Source: Calonectria ilicicola
Taxonomy: Eukaryota; Ascomycota; Sordariomycetes; Hypocreales; Nectriaceae
Length of the DNA stretch: 64,000 bases
Direction: 5' to 3'
Assembly: GCA_020809705.1 (NCBI GenBank)
Contig: CP085833.1
Location: 4,216,001 to 4,280,000, forward strand
How positions within the stretch are numbered: position 1 is the first letter of the stretch; the number at the start of each line of letters is the position of its first letter. The notes under the pieces are model-generated. The model had not been told where the DNA came from. It searched no databases and saw only the letters and a program-made list of their open reading frames with translations. The position numbers and the translations under genes were made by a program. This document shows, in pieces, positions 30,657 to 41,701 of this stretch.

Positions 30657-31673
30657 ATGGCGATGGCAGATGGACCCTACTTGCTGTATCTTGGCCAAGC
30701 GACGGATGCAATCGCAGCCAAAACTGCGCGAGGCCTCGCGGTTTGGCGCCGGGAACAGTGCGTCGGACAGATACGAACAGACCCCGACGGCATTTCGGTC
30801 GGTCTGCCTGACATGACCATGGCCGAGGGGATGGCCGCGGGCGCAAATACTCTGGTCGTAGGCGTTGTCAATCTTGGCGGCGTCATGGCCGACCGCACAG
30901 TTGCCGATGTGCTCGATGCACTTGATGCTGGGCTCGACATTGCCAGCGGCCTTCACCAGCGCCTCACTGACCAGCCCGCCATCCGGGACCGCGCCGCCGC
31001 GCTGGGCCGCACGCTGTGGGATGTGCGAGATCCACCCAAGGGCCTGAAAGTTGGCAACGGCAGCCCCCGCGCAGGCAAACGCCTGCTGACGGTTGGCACC
31101 GATTGTTCGGTCGGAAAAATGTACACGACGCTCGCGCTGGAAAAGGAAATGAGAGCGCGCGGCGTCGCATGCGATTTCCGCGCTACGGGGCAGACGGGCA
31201 TCCTGGTTGCGGGGGCGGGCATCCCCATCGATGCCGTGGTCAGCGACTTCACCTCGGGGGCGGTGGAGCAACTGTCGCCGGCGCGCGAGGACGGCGGCTG
31301 GGATTTGATTGAGGGCCAGGCATCGCTATTTCACCCGTCCTATGCCGCCGTGTCACTGGGCCTGATACACGGCGCTCAGCCCGACGCCCTTGTGCTCTGT
31401 CACGAAGTTGGACGTCTGACAATGCGGCACATGAAACATCACAAAGTGCCTGATTTACAACACTGCCTCGACCGCAACCTTGAGGCAGCCCGTTTGACCA
31501 ATCCTAATGTCAAAGCCGTCGGCATCTCACTCAATACCAGCGTGCTGAATGATGCTGAAGCGCTCGAGGCCTGTTCCAAAGTGGCGGACGCGCTGGGCCT
31601 ACCCTGTATTGATCCTGTGCGTCACGGTGTGGGAGCCATCGTCGACCGATTGACCGAATGCTTCAGTAAATAA
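30657..31673 (+). CDS. DUF1611/DgcN-family P-loop protein, bacterial-like
   Basis: Intronless, 338 residues. It follows bacterial DgcN (formerly DUF1611) from end to end: PYLLYLGQA.DAIAAKTARGL at the start, LVVGVVNLGGV and ASGLHQRLTDQPAI in the N-terminal domain, a P-loop GTDCSVGKM at residues 147-155, DFRATGQTGILVAG with DAVVSDFTSGAVEQLSP, then EGQASLFHPSYA and CHEVGR. In bacteria DgcN acts with the enolase-superfamily protein DgcA in D-glutamate catabolism; the reaction in fungi is unknown. The gene is visibly GC-richer than its flanks and uses bacterial-like codons (many GCC, GGC, CGC). No DgcA partner lies in the window. Horizontal transfer from bacteria is the best explanation. Confidence 0.9.
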   Translation: MAMADGPYLLYLGQATDAIAAKTARGLAVWRREQCVGQIRTDPDGISVGLPDMTMAEGMAAGANTLVVGVVNLGGVMADRTVADVLDALDAGLDIASGLHQRLTDQPAIRDRAAALGRTLWDVRDPPKGLKVGNGSPRAGKRLLTVGTDCSVGKMYTTLALEKEMRARGVACDFRATGQTGILVAGAGIPIDAVVSDFTSGAVEQLSPAREDGGWDLIEGQASLFHPSYAAVSLGLIHGAQPDALVLCHEVGRLTMRHMKHHKVPDLQHCLDRNLEAARLTNPNVKAVGISLNTSVLNDAEALEACSKVADALGLPCIDPVRHGVGAIVDRLTECFSK

Positions 31674-32788
31674 ATCTGAGAATGTAATTTTAGAGAGTAT
31701 TGGTGTTTCAATGCAAGTATTTTAGAAAATTAGAAGATGGATAGTCGAATTGACCTGTCTGATGATACTGGTTACCAACCCATAATACAATACACTTCGT
31801 GGATCTAAAAGTCTTCTAAGCACTAAGCACAAACAACGGTTGCGTGCAACCAACCTGTCTCTCGAGGTATAAGCGTCCTTTGCAGTTGTATTCCCACGCC
31901 TTGGGAACTGATAAGGAACAAGGCAATAAGATACCTGGTTAATTTTGAGAATTTCACTTGTGCTCAACTTTGCCCTCCATGATGTGATCGCCATCACGTG
32001 AGCACCGCATCATTCGTGTTGCGAGTTTACCGAAATAACCTTATGCTGGCCGAACAATGTCCCACCCAGTCTCGTAAGGATCATCTCAGCCTAAAACACA
32101 GTTTGGGAACTGCCAACGGCTGACCATTGCTGGGTTTGTCTGCCTGCTGGCCAATTGTCTTGTTGCCGATTCCAATTGCCGACACGACTCCCCACAGTTC
32201 CCCCACAAGAATCCAGTCCGGGGACGCTCCCGATCTCTGGGGAAGGCGGGTGGCATGTCTAATTCGGCCATCTCGATTTGCCAGTGTAGATTGCGCGATG
32301 CCATGTCCATCCGTGATATCCCATGGTCGCGGTACCCGGGTGGTTGAGCGAACCGGTGCCCCATGTCGATCAAATGTGGGAAGAAACGCCGTCGGTAACT
32401 TCCATACACGTGCGCTGAGGGTCCCTCCCCCTCCTCTTCTTAGCCGCATCTTCCGGTTAAAGCTTGCTCAGCTCAACTCTCCGCCTCTTTTGGTCCAGCC
32501 CTTTGCCCTCTTGACGTGGACCAGCCGGGATCCTGATGGCTTCAAGCTAGCCCTTAGTGGCCCAATCAACTGGAAACGAGCATTCCGGTGCAACGCCATC
32601 CCCACCTCAGGCATGAGAGTCAGCAAAAACCCGTTTCCTGGGACTCCGTAGGCCGCGTAGTTAGCCCCACGTAGCAGGGCGAGACCAAGCTCTGATTTAT
32701 TTATGACGCCTCCGCATTTTGTGTGCGTCTTCAAGCGAGACAGTCCCTCTTGCTCTCTTCCATCTCTTCAATTCTGTAAAAATTCACC
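31674..32788. other. intergenic, CYP53 promoter region
   Basis: No supported gene. A CACGTG E-box lies near 31995. The last 100 bp before the CYP53 ATG are CT-rich, typical of a strong fungal 5' leader. Confidence 0.5.
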
Positions 32789-34375
32789 ATGGCTGTGGTG
32801 GACTTGCTCCTCTCCTGGTGGATAATCCCCATCGGGGTCGCTGCTCTCGCTGCGACGTACCTGTACGACTACTTTGTCACCTACAGCCAGCTCCGCCAGC
32901 TCCCCGCTCCATTTCCAGCTCAGTTCTCCAATTTATGGCTTCTCTACGTGTGTCGGCGCGGAGAGCGCTACAAGGTCATGCATGAATTGCACAAGAAGAT
33001 GGGCCCTGTGATCCGAATCTCACCAAACCATGTCAGTATCGCCGACGACGACGCGATCCCAATTATCTATGGCCACGGAAATGGCTTCCTCAAATCGTAA
33101 GCACTGGTCGACATAAAAATTTAGTGGTGAGATTTAACAAAGAAAAGTGAATTTTATGATGCCTTTGTCTCCATCCGCAGGGGTCTGTTCAACACGAGGA
33201 GTCGTGCCGAGCACACCAGAAAGCGGAAAATCATTTCCCACACCTTTTCCCCAAAATCCATTACCCAATTTGAGCCATATGTCTACGGAAATCTGGATCT
33301 TTTTGTCAAGCAGGTAGACAACCTCATTGAGAATGGCCAGTCCAACGGCGACCGAAAGGAAGCCCACATCGACTGTCTCCCATGGTTCAACTACCTTGCC
33401 TTCGACATCATTGGCGACCTGGCTTTCGGTGCTCCATTTGGCATGTTGCGCACCGGTGTCGACATTGCTGAGGTCAGAGCTACCCCAGACAGTCCGCCCA
33501 TCTACGCTTCGGCAATTGAGATTCTTAACCGAAGGGGAGAAGTCAGCGCCACCCTTGGTTGTCTACCCCAGCTGAAGCCCTACGCCAAGTGGCTCCCGGA
33601 TCCATTCTTCCGAAATGGTCTCAACAGTGTCGCAAACTTGGCTGGAATCGCCATTGCGCGGGTCAAGGCCCGACTGGACAACCCTCCTCCTGCTGAACGA
33701 AAGGATCTGCTTGCACGATTGATGGAGGGTAGAGATGAAAAGGGCGAACCACTTGGAAGAGAAGAGCTGACCGCCGAGGCGCTTACCCAGCTAATTGCGG
33801 GCAGCGACACGACATCCAACTCGTCTTGCGCGCTGCTGTACCATGTAGCAAGAACTCCTGGCGTCCTCGAAAAGCTGCAGGCTGAGCTTGATGCTGCGAT
33901 CCCCAAAGATGTCGCAGTGCCCACCTTTGAGATGGTCCGAGACTTGCCGTACCTCAATGCTGTCATCAACGAGACACTCCGATTCCACTCAACATCTGGT
34001 ATCGGCCTACCACGACAAATTCCCGAGGGCAACCCCGGCGTCACCCTCCAAGGACACTATTTCCCGGCTGGCAGCGTCCTGAGCGTACCCACCTACTCGA
34101 TGCACCACTCCACGGAGATTTGGGGACCAGATGCAGATGAATTTAAACCAGAGCGATGGGACGACGTGACTACACGACAAAAGAATGCCTTTATCCCGTT
34201 TAGCCATGGTCCCAGGGCGTGCGTGGGCAGGAACGTGGCTGAGATGGAGATGAAGCTGATTGCAGCTACCTGGTCTCGAAGATATTCCGTCGAGCTGCGA
34301 CAGGGTGAGATGGAGACGCGCGAGGGTTTTCTGAGGAAGCCTTTGGGGCTGGACATAGGAATATGGAAGCGGTAA
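32789..34375 (+). CDS. bphA: cytochrome P450, CYP53 (benzoate 4-hydroxylase)
   Basis: Endoplasmic-reticulum P450 that hydroxylates benzoate to 4-hydroxybenzoate in the protocatechuate route. Exons 32789-33096 and 33181-34375 (84-bp intron) give 500 residues. An N-terminal membrane anchor (LLLSWWIIPIGVAALAATY) is followed by blocks diagnostic of CYP53: FNTRSRAEHTRKRK, CLPWFNYLAFDIIGDLAFG, and AEALTQLIAGSDTTSNSS, the I-helix oxygen-binding region. Then come ETLRFH (ExxR), a PERW motif and the heme loop FSHGPRACVGRN with Cys450. Length and motif order are those of intact members. The start is a good-context ATG after a CT-rich leader. CYP53 members protect fungi from benzoate and plant phenolics and are often inducible. 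Confidence 0.94.
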
Positions 34376-34872
34376 TGGCGATTTTGTGGGAGTCGAGTTT
34401 AGATTGGATCGACAACGAGAAGCAAGAAAGAAATGACTGCAACGCAATTCCATCCAGACTCGAGACTTGGTGACTGGGGCTCATTCTAGCATTTGAGCTT
34501 GAGCACAGTCGTACTCAGCAGCTTTGCGACCAAATTTGGTGAGGCATGCGCTTTCAGCCTCATATCGTTGGTCAAGTGCCTGCCGTTTGCCAAACGCCTC
34601 GGCTGTGCCTGCCTCAGCTCGCCCCCTAAGACCTCCGCACCTGCCCTAAGGCTTTGCCTGCTTTTCTGCCTGTAAGGAGCCTCGCCATCTCTTCGCCCTC
34701 TTTCATCCCTCTTAATCTCTCTTCACCCAGAGAACTCGCAATAGGAGCGTCAAATCTCTTCAACGCTTCGCAGGTTTCTTACGCTGGGTCCGGCTCTCGC
34801 TTTAACTGTTGATTCTTCGTTGCCCCCGTTACTTCAACCACTATCGCTTCTGCTTATCAAACAACCATCAAG
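34376..34872. other. intergenic, CT-rich leader of the next gene
   Basis: Pyrimidine-rich sequence (CCTCTTTCATCCCTCTTAATC type) ending in ACAACCATCAAG before the ATG, typical of a well-expressed fungal gene. No other gene. Confidence 0.55.
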
Positions 34873-35706
34873 ATGTGCCAAGAAACCGTCACGATCGCCA
34901 TCTGCGCGCCGCAAAACCCGCCTGCCCGTTCTGCCACCTGTGGCAAGCTGCACTTGATTGCGGCTGAGAGAGACAATTGCACTGAGGCCCAGGGTCCATG
35001 TGTCTGCTTCTTTGGGACCTGTGGCAATGTCGCTAGACGCATCAATAACAGCGGCGTTGACCTTACCGACCTCACCAAGCTCCGATGCGCCAGCTGCACT
35101 AACCACGAGGAGGCCATCGGCGAGCGACGCACTGGTCAAGAGTTTATCGAGTCACCTCTCCTGAAGAAGAATCTCTTTACGCCCGATGATGAGGCCGCTA
35201 CTCGTGATTACTACGCTACTCTCCAAGAGCATTGGGGGAGAGAGCCATCTTGCCCCTATCACGAAAACACCGATCCCGCACCGGTCATCGACCCGGCAGC
35301 GGATGATGCTGCGTCAGAATCTGCTCTTCCTGCCGACTCTGATCATGACCAGGAAGAATCAACTTCTTCTGAAGAAAACAGCGAGGATCTGGCTACTCTT
35401 GATTCTTCCGCTATTCCAGAGCCTGAGTCTGCGAACGAAGAAACCGCTCCTCTCATGGACTTCAACTCTCCTCCAGATTCTGGAAAGGGTGCCGAGCCGG
35501 AGCTCGACATGAACACGGACTTTTCGACCACCGGAGACTCTTCCAACGAGACACCTCCTTCCTCAACTCAGTCGTCGCCAAGCTCAGCCCGGTATGTCCC
35601 ACTTCGCCGCGACATGTCCGAGGCTATGGAAAACCCCAAGACTCAAGACGCGGTACGAAAGATTGCCATAGCGAAGGCTTTCTTGAATCGAAAGGTCAGT
35701 GTCTAG
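34873..35706 (+). CDS. unknown protein, cysteine-rich head and acidic disordered tail
   Basis: Intronless, 277 residues. The first 85 residues hold several cysteines (MCQETVTIAICAP, CGKLHLIAAE, GPCVCFFGTCG, LRCASCTNHEE) in a pattern that could bind metal. Residues about 125-240 are low complexity, rich in Glu, Asp, Ser and Pro. The end is basic and helical (VRKIAIAKAFLNRKVSV). No signal peptide. The family is not recognised. The CT-rich leader suggests good expression. Confidence 0.65.
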   Translation: MCQETVTIAICAPQNPPARSATCGKLHLIAAERDNCTEAQGPCVCFFGTCGNVARRINNSGVDLTDLTKLRCASCTNHEEAIGERRTGQEFIESPLLKKNLFTPDDEAATRDYYATLQEHWGREPSCPYHENTDPAPVIDPAADDAASESALPADSDHDQEESTSSEENSEDLATLDSSAIPEPESANEETAPLMDFNSPPDSGKGAEPELDMNTDFSTTGDSSNETPPSSTQSSPSSARYVPLRRDMSEAMENPKTQDAVRKIAIAKAFLNRKVSV

Positions 35707-37087
35707 TGCTTGGAGGTTCTCTGCCTTGATCCAGCTGGGTAGTGGGATTGGCGGAACACTTATTGGCAACAAGCTGGGAGCGTCAAGACCAAGGGTGCAC
35801 CAAGGGACTTAGCACATTTTTATCAGAAGGCGTCTACGAGACTTAGAAGTATGGATTTACGGTTGATTTTGTTTCTCATCATTGAAAGGGTGAGATGTGT
35901 GCTGGGGGCAAAATAATGGTTTCAGACAATAGGTAGACAGTCGGGCGACATGCCAAGTTTCAAGCCAATCACAATTATTACGCGCTGCTTTTACAGATGC
36001 CTCAAGAATCCTCGATACAATGTTAATTTTGCTTGCTAATTGCCAATAAAGTACCGCACTCCTGGGACAATGCCCGTCGAAGTGAATGGCTTAGCAAATG
36101 TGCTGATGCTCGAGGTCAAATAGTTCCGCCCAATTGGCAAGCCATTATTCATATTAGTGTCGCCAAAAAACATGGGTTTAATGTACATTGATCTAACTTA
36201 TCTAATACACCATAAAAGATTCCACGTGATAGAGGCATTGAAAATCACTTCGAACAGTTGGGCAATGATTTATTTGACAGATACACTCGTGGTCGAGCAG
36301 CCACCGTGGTGGTATGGCTGTGTTGCGATAATTTACGCTAAAATATCCTCACACCTGCAATGGCGGCGTTGGTGGGAATGCCAAATTTCTGTTGTCGTCG
36401 CCGTAACTCGCCGAGGACTACTCCTAAAGAAATAACTGAAAACTTGAGTGAAAGCCATCCTTGTTTCCTAAGATTAGGCCAAGTCCACATTGAGCAGATG
36501 CACTGTAAGTAGGCATGGGGAAGAGGATTATGAATGCTATGATGACCCAAAAACTGCACGTGGAAACATCTGAATAAGGTTGAGATACTGTCAAGTTCGC
36601 CCTTTTGGGTCTCGCTTCCGGTTTGATAAACCGCCCCTATCGGGGATTAGAGTTAATGCAACCAAGACATTTCTTGGCTAATAGGAATCACAGTGATTTG
36701 ATCTCCCCCGCAGCAGGAAACCAATGTTTAATTGACGACTAAAAGGATGAATAGAGATTTAAATCACGGTGCCAGATGAATGCGGTGCATGCTCGTCACT
36801 ATGACTTGAATTGCACTCGGGATTCAAAGGGGGTGATTCATCCTTGGCGTGACTGACACGCCTATATCGCGTTCTGAATTGGTTGTGAAGTAAACAGTGT
36901 AGGGCCTGGTAGCAAACAAGAAAATAGCAAACATTTCCTTGCGTAACGTAGAACATTTTGTAGGTCAGGCATCAAAACCTGCTCAGTCATTCTTCAACTC
37001 TCACCACCCCCTTTCCTGAGAGCCCATCCACACCATCACGGCACACAGGAACATCCAACAAAACAAATCCTTGGTGTCATTGTGGAT
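35707..37087. other. intergenic, no supported gene
   Basis: About 1.4 kb, AT-rich, with no coding signal beyond chance open frames. The last 120 bp before 37088 look like a 5' leader. Confidence 0.5.
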
Positions 37088-38122
37088 ATGGCGCCGCAAC
37101 AGCCGTCTTCCCAGTCGGGCAGAGGCCGTGGGCAGGATCGCCCAATTCCTCTCCGGCCGTCGACTCCACAGAATGGACCCTCTGCACCCTTGCCTCTACA
37201 GCCAAACCGCGGAGGAATGGTGACGCGAACGCCTCCCCGAGGTTCCGCTCGAATCAGAGCCCACCGTCTTTCTCCTGCAGCGACTTCCTTTGTCCCCGCT
37301 GTCCCGTCCCGTCTCAACCAATCCTGGGGTGTGGACTCTAACTCGAGCGACGAGAGCACTTCGGGCCTTTCCGTGGTCACTGATGACAGTGACGGTTTCC
37401 CAACTGTTCGGAGCCGCAGATCTAAGCCTCACAATCGAAACCAGCGTCAGCTGCGGCCGTCTCTCATGGTTACCAGCCCAAACGATGCTTCTGGCCAGTT
37501 GATCATGCCTCCTGCTCCTGCTCCTGCTCCTGCTTCTATTGCCACCCATCCAGGAACTGCCCCCTTCAATATAACCGTTCCCCCTGGCTACAGACCTGAG
37601 GACCGTGGCCAAGCAAACCTTTACGACCGTCCCGTGGAGTCAATCCCAAGCCAGTACCCTCCCGTGAACCTGGACCCGAGTAGACAAGGACTGTTCCCAG
37701 GAGCAGGCGTGCCGGATGGGCAGTATCCACCGGTTCCTGAGCCTGTTACTCCGCCGAATCCTCGCCCTGACCGTACGTCGCCACCCAACGCCCCGGGAAG
37801 AACTCCGCCCAACGTTCCCCCTTTCCCTCTGTGGCATCATGAGGAGCGTGTTGGTCCTCAACACCATTATGATCCTCCGGTTGCTCCACAGCACCACTAC
37901 GATCCCCCGGTTGCCCCATACACGTCGTGGATGTATGCGGCCGTGCCGAATCCTTCGGCAAACCCTCAATCTCCATCCGCGCCGTACATGCCCGGATTCG
38001 CTGCGGGACGTGGCCAGAATACTGTCCCGGTTATCCGTGGCGGACCTGGCCAATCGAACAGCAACCAAGCTCGGGGCCGCGATCCCCGCGAACCGCCCGT
38101 TGACCCTTCCCTCAAGCAGTAG
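37088..38122 (+). CDS. proline-rich disordered protein
   Basis: Intronless, 344 residues from ATG 37088. It is low complexity almost throughout: Arg/Gly-rich start (GRGRGQDRP), Ser/Asp patch (SNSSDESTSGLSVVTDDSD), an APAPAP run, and long Pro/Asn stretches. A 10-residue duplication (PQHHYDPPVA twice) lies near residues 260-280, and RG/GG motifs are found near the end (GFAAGRGQN, ARGRDPREP). No folded domain is visible. RG-rich disordered proteins often bind RNA or form condensates, but no function is assigned. Confidence 0.6.
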   Translation: MAPQQPSSQSGRGRGQDRPIPLRPSTPQNGPSAPLPLQPNRGGMVTRTPPRGSARIRAHRLSPAATSFVPAVPSRLNQSWGVDSNSSDESTSGLSVVTDDSDGFPTVRSRRSKPHNRNQRQLRPSLMVTSPNDASGQLIMPPAPAPAPASIATHPGTAPFNITVPPGYRPEDRGQANLYDRPVESIPSQYPPVNLDPSRQGLFPGAGVPDGQYPPVPEPVTPPNPRPDRTSPPNAPGRTPPNVPPFPLWHHEERVGPQHHYDPPVAPQHHYDPPVAPYTSWMYAAVPNPSANPQSPSAPYMPGFAAGRGQNTVPVIRGGPGQSNSNQARGRDPREPPVDPSLKQ

Positions 38123-38836
38123 GGTCCCATCCGAGACGCGCTGATACGCGGAATGTTCTTTGCCTTGGACGGCGAAGTCACTGATTTTGCTTTTGCATTT
38201 TGTTTTCTTTTCCCTTTCTTCATACATGCTGCTACTAGACGGTCTTCTATGTTACTTGGTTTGCGGTAAACTTGTCAATCTCTGCGATGGAGAGGGATGG
38301 AGCACACGGCAATTTCACGTACTCTCTAGTTAAATACAGGCTTGTTGTCTCTAATGCAGTTTCTTCTTACAGATAACATTTTAATTTTCTAGAAAATCCG
38401 AACAAATTGATTCACGAAGTTGAATGAATACTACGTGCTAACTGTTTTCTCGGGCTTTGGTCGTCATCTGAAGAGCGAACTGAAAAAAGTGCCAGCTTGT
38501 GAGCCCCACCATGCTGGTCATGAAAGAAACGCTGAGCCAAAGTGAGATGAGATGCATGGCTATGAACACAGACCCACCCATGGAGAATACGGATATTGAT
38601 ACTATTGCTGTATTAAATGCAATATTTATTAATTAACAGCACGTATTCTAATATTGTTGCTATTTTGCGCACAAGAATGTCGTTGAATACTCAACTTCAT
38701 TCCCTGCTGGGAAAGTTAGCATTAAAGTGGTGTGTTATGAGATGTTTATTACTGCCTCGATAAGCAGCACATGAAAACATTTATCCCATTGGTCACCCAA
38801 GCTCCTGTTAATCTGTTGCCATCTGCCCTTCGACCT

Positions 38837-39290
38837 TCAATTGGCTGCATCGACTATTGCTGCCCAATTTAGTAGCTGTTGGAGCCACGCCTCGTTGCCC
38901 TTAAGGCCGATGAGGAACTGGTTTTGTTGATCGCTTAGAAAGGCACCGTTCTCCAATTTGTGGATAAGTTTTTGAAGGAGCTGCCTTTGATATCGAATAA
39001 AGCTCTTCATTTCCCTCTTGGGTTCGGAGAGATAAAATACCCCCCTAGGCCCGGCTAGCCCGCCCGGCCTGCCCAGTCTCCTTGGCTTCTTTGGCTTCTC
39101 TAGCCTTCATAGCCTCCATAACCTTCCTAGCCTCTCTCATCTTTCCAAAATCATATTGGTTGGTTGGTTCTTTCTTTTCTTCCTAAAAATATTTTTGTTC
39201 TGCAATCTTTATCCCAGATCCAATGCCAAGAAGAATAATTCCCTTTACATAGCTGTTCTTAAAGAAACGGCTAAAGGTGGCAGGCAACAT
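38837..39290 (-). pseudogene. decayed coding relic, family unknown
   Basis: On the minus strand a frame from ATG 39290 (MLPATFSRFFKNSYVKG) runs through one in-frame TAG at 39185-39183 into EEKKEPTNQYDFGKMREARK and stops at 39045. A second overlapping frame, GVFYLSEPKREMKSF to LLNWAAIVDAAN, continues to 38837. The charged, helical character and frame changes suggest a broken gene or transposon-related protein. No catalytic motif was seen. Confidence 0.3.
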
Positions 39291-39660
39291 TCTGCTTTTT
39301 TATGATCTTAGCAACGAGCCCCTCTAAATTTTCGATGAACTGAGACTGTTATAGTGCTTGCGAGAGTGTTCTTTGTGGCTCTCTCGGCAAGTGCAAGCGG
39401 CTTTGTCAAGGGTGGTGTTGTGCGGTGACAGGGCGGTCTCGATCTTCTGGCTTCAAGCGAATCGCTGTTTGCTTTGGCTGAGAGATGCGGATGCTTGGCT
39501 TCGAACGATGAAGAAGAAAGTGTTGTGTTGAGGATGGGGATTAAAATCTCAATTTGGAAAAGCCTTTGTGAGAGCTGTGGTAAAGTAAAGCTCAGCTTCT
39601 GTTGTGTTGGAATCTTTTGGTGTTTTGGTTGAATGGGTTGAAATCTTATACCATTGCAAG

Positions 39661-39960
39661 TGTTCAGATGAAATCTCTTCAATTGTCCAGTCATCCCCCG
39701 ACAACTTATCAATAACCATACCCTTATAGCAGATGAGGGCATCTTTAGCTATTTGAAGAGCAACCCTTGCCTTCCAGTTTTAAATGGCTCCTTCATTGTC
39801 CCTTTTTCAGGCTGCTGGGTTGATAGGAGTCATTGGAGGCGGTGGGTATGTTTGATTTTGGTAAATCGTGGGCTCGACCAAGAGGGAGGTCCAAAGCTAC
39901 AACGATGGCAGATACAACTAAGTTTGGCCATGATTCGCCCGACCAAGGTGCGATCAACTG
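39661..39960 (+). repeat. diverged dispersed repeat, copy A
   Basis: Shares long colinear similarity with 43420-43712, for example TGGTAAATCGTGGGCTCGAC, GATACAACyAAG and ATTCGCCCGrCCAAG in the same order, with many substitutions and indels. It is not recognisable as a known element. Confidence 0.6.
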
Positions 39961-40894
39961 GTGGGCATGTAGTTGGTTTGTCTAGATCTTCTAGCAGCCT
40001 CTCTTACTCTTCCACAAGCTTCCGTACTTGTATAGGCTGCCGGTTCGTTAGTATTATCCGGCAGCCAAAGATGAGTAGCATAAGGTGTGTGTAATCTGAC
40101 ATCCGCATTTGTGCAGAGAGGAAGCCAGAAGGTAGAGAAGACGATTTTTCTTCAGATCCCCAACAAGCTGGAGGGGAAAGATGGTGTAATCCTCGAGGCC
40201 GTGAACATAGTGTTCACGGGGCTCTAGCTCGTTGATGTGTGTTTGTGTTTTGGTTGGATATCCCCTCTGAGAGGCAGCTCGACCTAGGCTAGGGAGCACT
40301 CCAGTTATTCTTGCCTGCTAGATGCGATGGCAAAGCGGCAGCCTGTACCCTTTCTGCTGTACGATACCGTAGAAGTAGAAATCTCTTTGATGTGTGTTTG
40401 CTCTGTTTGATCGAGCTGATCGGCGGTGGGGTAAAGGATGCATTGGATCATCGGATAGCTGTTGCTCGAGAGGAGTGATGTTGTGTGTGTTGTGTGATGT
40501 CGAGCTGTTTTGTTCAAGCCTTATAGTAGAGACCGCAGCTCATTTGTGATAAACGCAGTGCAAGTCCTTGTAATGACGGCGTTCCATGCAAATGGATCGA
40601 CAACATTGATCTCAGAGAGAGGTAGAGGCAGAGGTAGAAGAAGTGCGTTGAACTCGCGCAAAGTCATTCGCTTAAGATAATTGCTTGGGAGCAGTTTTCT
40701 TGAAGGTATGAATTGAGATTTCATCTTGAATGAAAAGTCTGCTTCTTTTATCTGCAGATTCAGATACCTCTTTGGCCGCATTTCTAGGTTTTCAAACACT
40801 TGTTTGACTTGAAGGCATTCAGACTTCTGCGTTCCCTTGGAACCGCTGTTATGACTGTTGTGTGGGCACTAAAAGTTGAAGAAGCTTTTCACCC

Positions 40895-40985
40895 AACCGA
40901 CTGAACACAACGGTATCGTTAACTCTAACGTTGGTTGTGTCAAAACCTTCACAGTCGGGCCCACGATTTACCAAAATAAAATGCA
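40895..40985 (+). repeat. diverged dispersed repeat, copy C
   Basis: AACCGACTGAACACAACGGT and the following 40 bp match 43861-43920 in the same orientation. The right part contains the reverse complement of the TGGTAAATCGTGGGC core found in copies A and B. Confidence 0.55.
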
Positions 40986-41701
40986 GAGTTTCTTTATTCG
41001 TAGAACAGTTGAGCCTTGAAATGTTCATCAAGGCAGCTCAAAGTTGCATCTTTGGAAATAACTCAAGGGAAAATACATGGCTACCAATCATATCGCTTCG
41101 TAAGAAACATGCTTTTTGCTTGGATGTGTGAGATAGAGTCTCTTTGACGAAGAGAGGCTGGAGTTAAGGATTTTCCACAACGTTTTGCGGTGTAAAAATA
41201 TCTCTTTACCGCCTGTCCTTGTGGCTTTCATCAACCAAGGGAGAAATGCAACCTAAATTTGACTAGAGAGAAGACTATCGAACATATGCATAGTGGCGAG
41301 CCATCGGGCTTAATTTTAGTACGAAATGGGCGTACTGAGCAGCCAACAAGGCTGAGGTTGTGGTCCAGAACGGCGTGAATAATCTCCATACCCCACTATC
41401 TAACGCCTCAAAGGGTTAGCGAGATGTAAGCACCTCAGCCTCATCCAGACGGGTTTTCCCACGTAGCTCTAATAGCCATAAATGTACATATGTGGCGCCA
41501 GCTTAGACAATTAAATGAGACTCAACTGGGTCAGCTTGGCGCCGCCAATATTCTGATCTGTCGAAATGTTGGTGGCTGCCAAGTTGAGAGGGTTGTATGA
41601 AACCGACCTGCGTATACTTATAGGCCCAATGATTCCATCTTCAAATCTGAGAGTCTTTCCTGATCAAGCTCCAGTATTCCTACTTTTGCACGTAACCCAG
41701 G

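Larger units (their letters stand above)
38123..41701. other. gene-poor region with coding relics and repeats
   Basis: About 3.6 kb without an intact gene. It contains minus-strand coding-like relics (38837-39290), a 300-bp sequence repeated at 43420-43712, and a piece near 40895 repeated at 43861. Much of the rest is low-complexity TG/GT-rich sequence. Confidence 0.5.

Noticed and set aside
30385..31271. Arginine-rich minus-strand frames opposite the DgcN-like gene
   Set aside because: Antisense of a GC-rich gene; the plus-strand frame has end-to-end family similarity.
36157..36435. Plus-strand open frame in the 35.7-37.1 kb gap
   Set aside because: AT-rich, no domain, no leader or splice signals; chance frame.
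37196..38227. Long arginine-rich minus-strand frames opposite the proline-rich gene
   Set aside because: Antisense of proline codons gives Arg/Gly-rich frames; no start context or introns support them.
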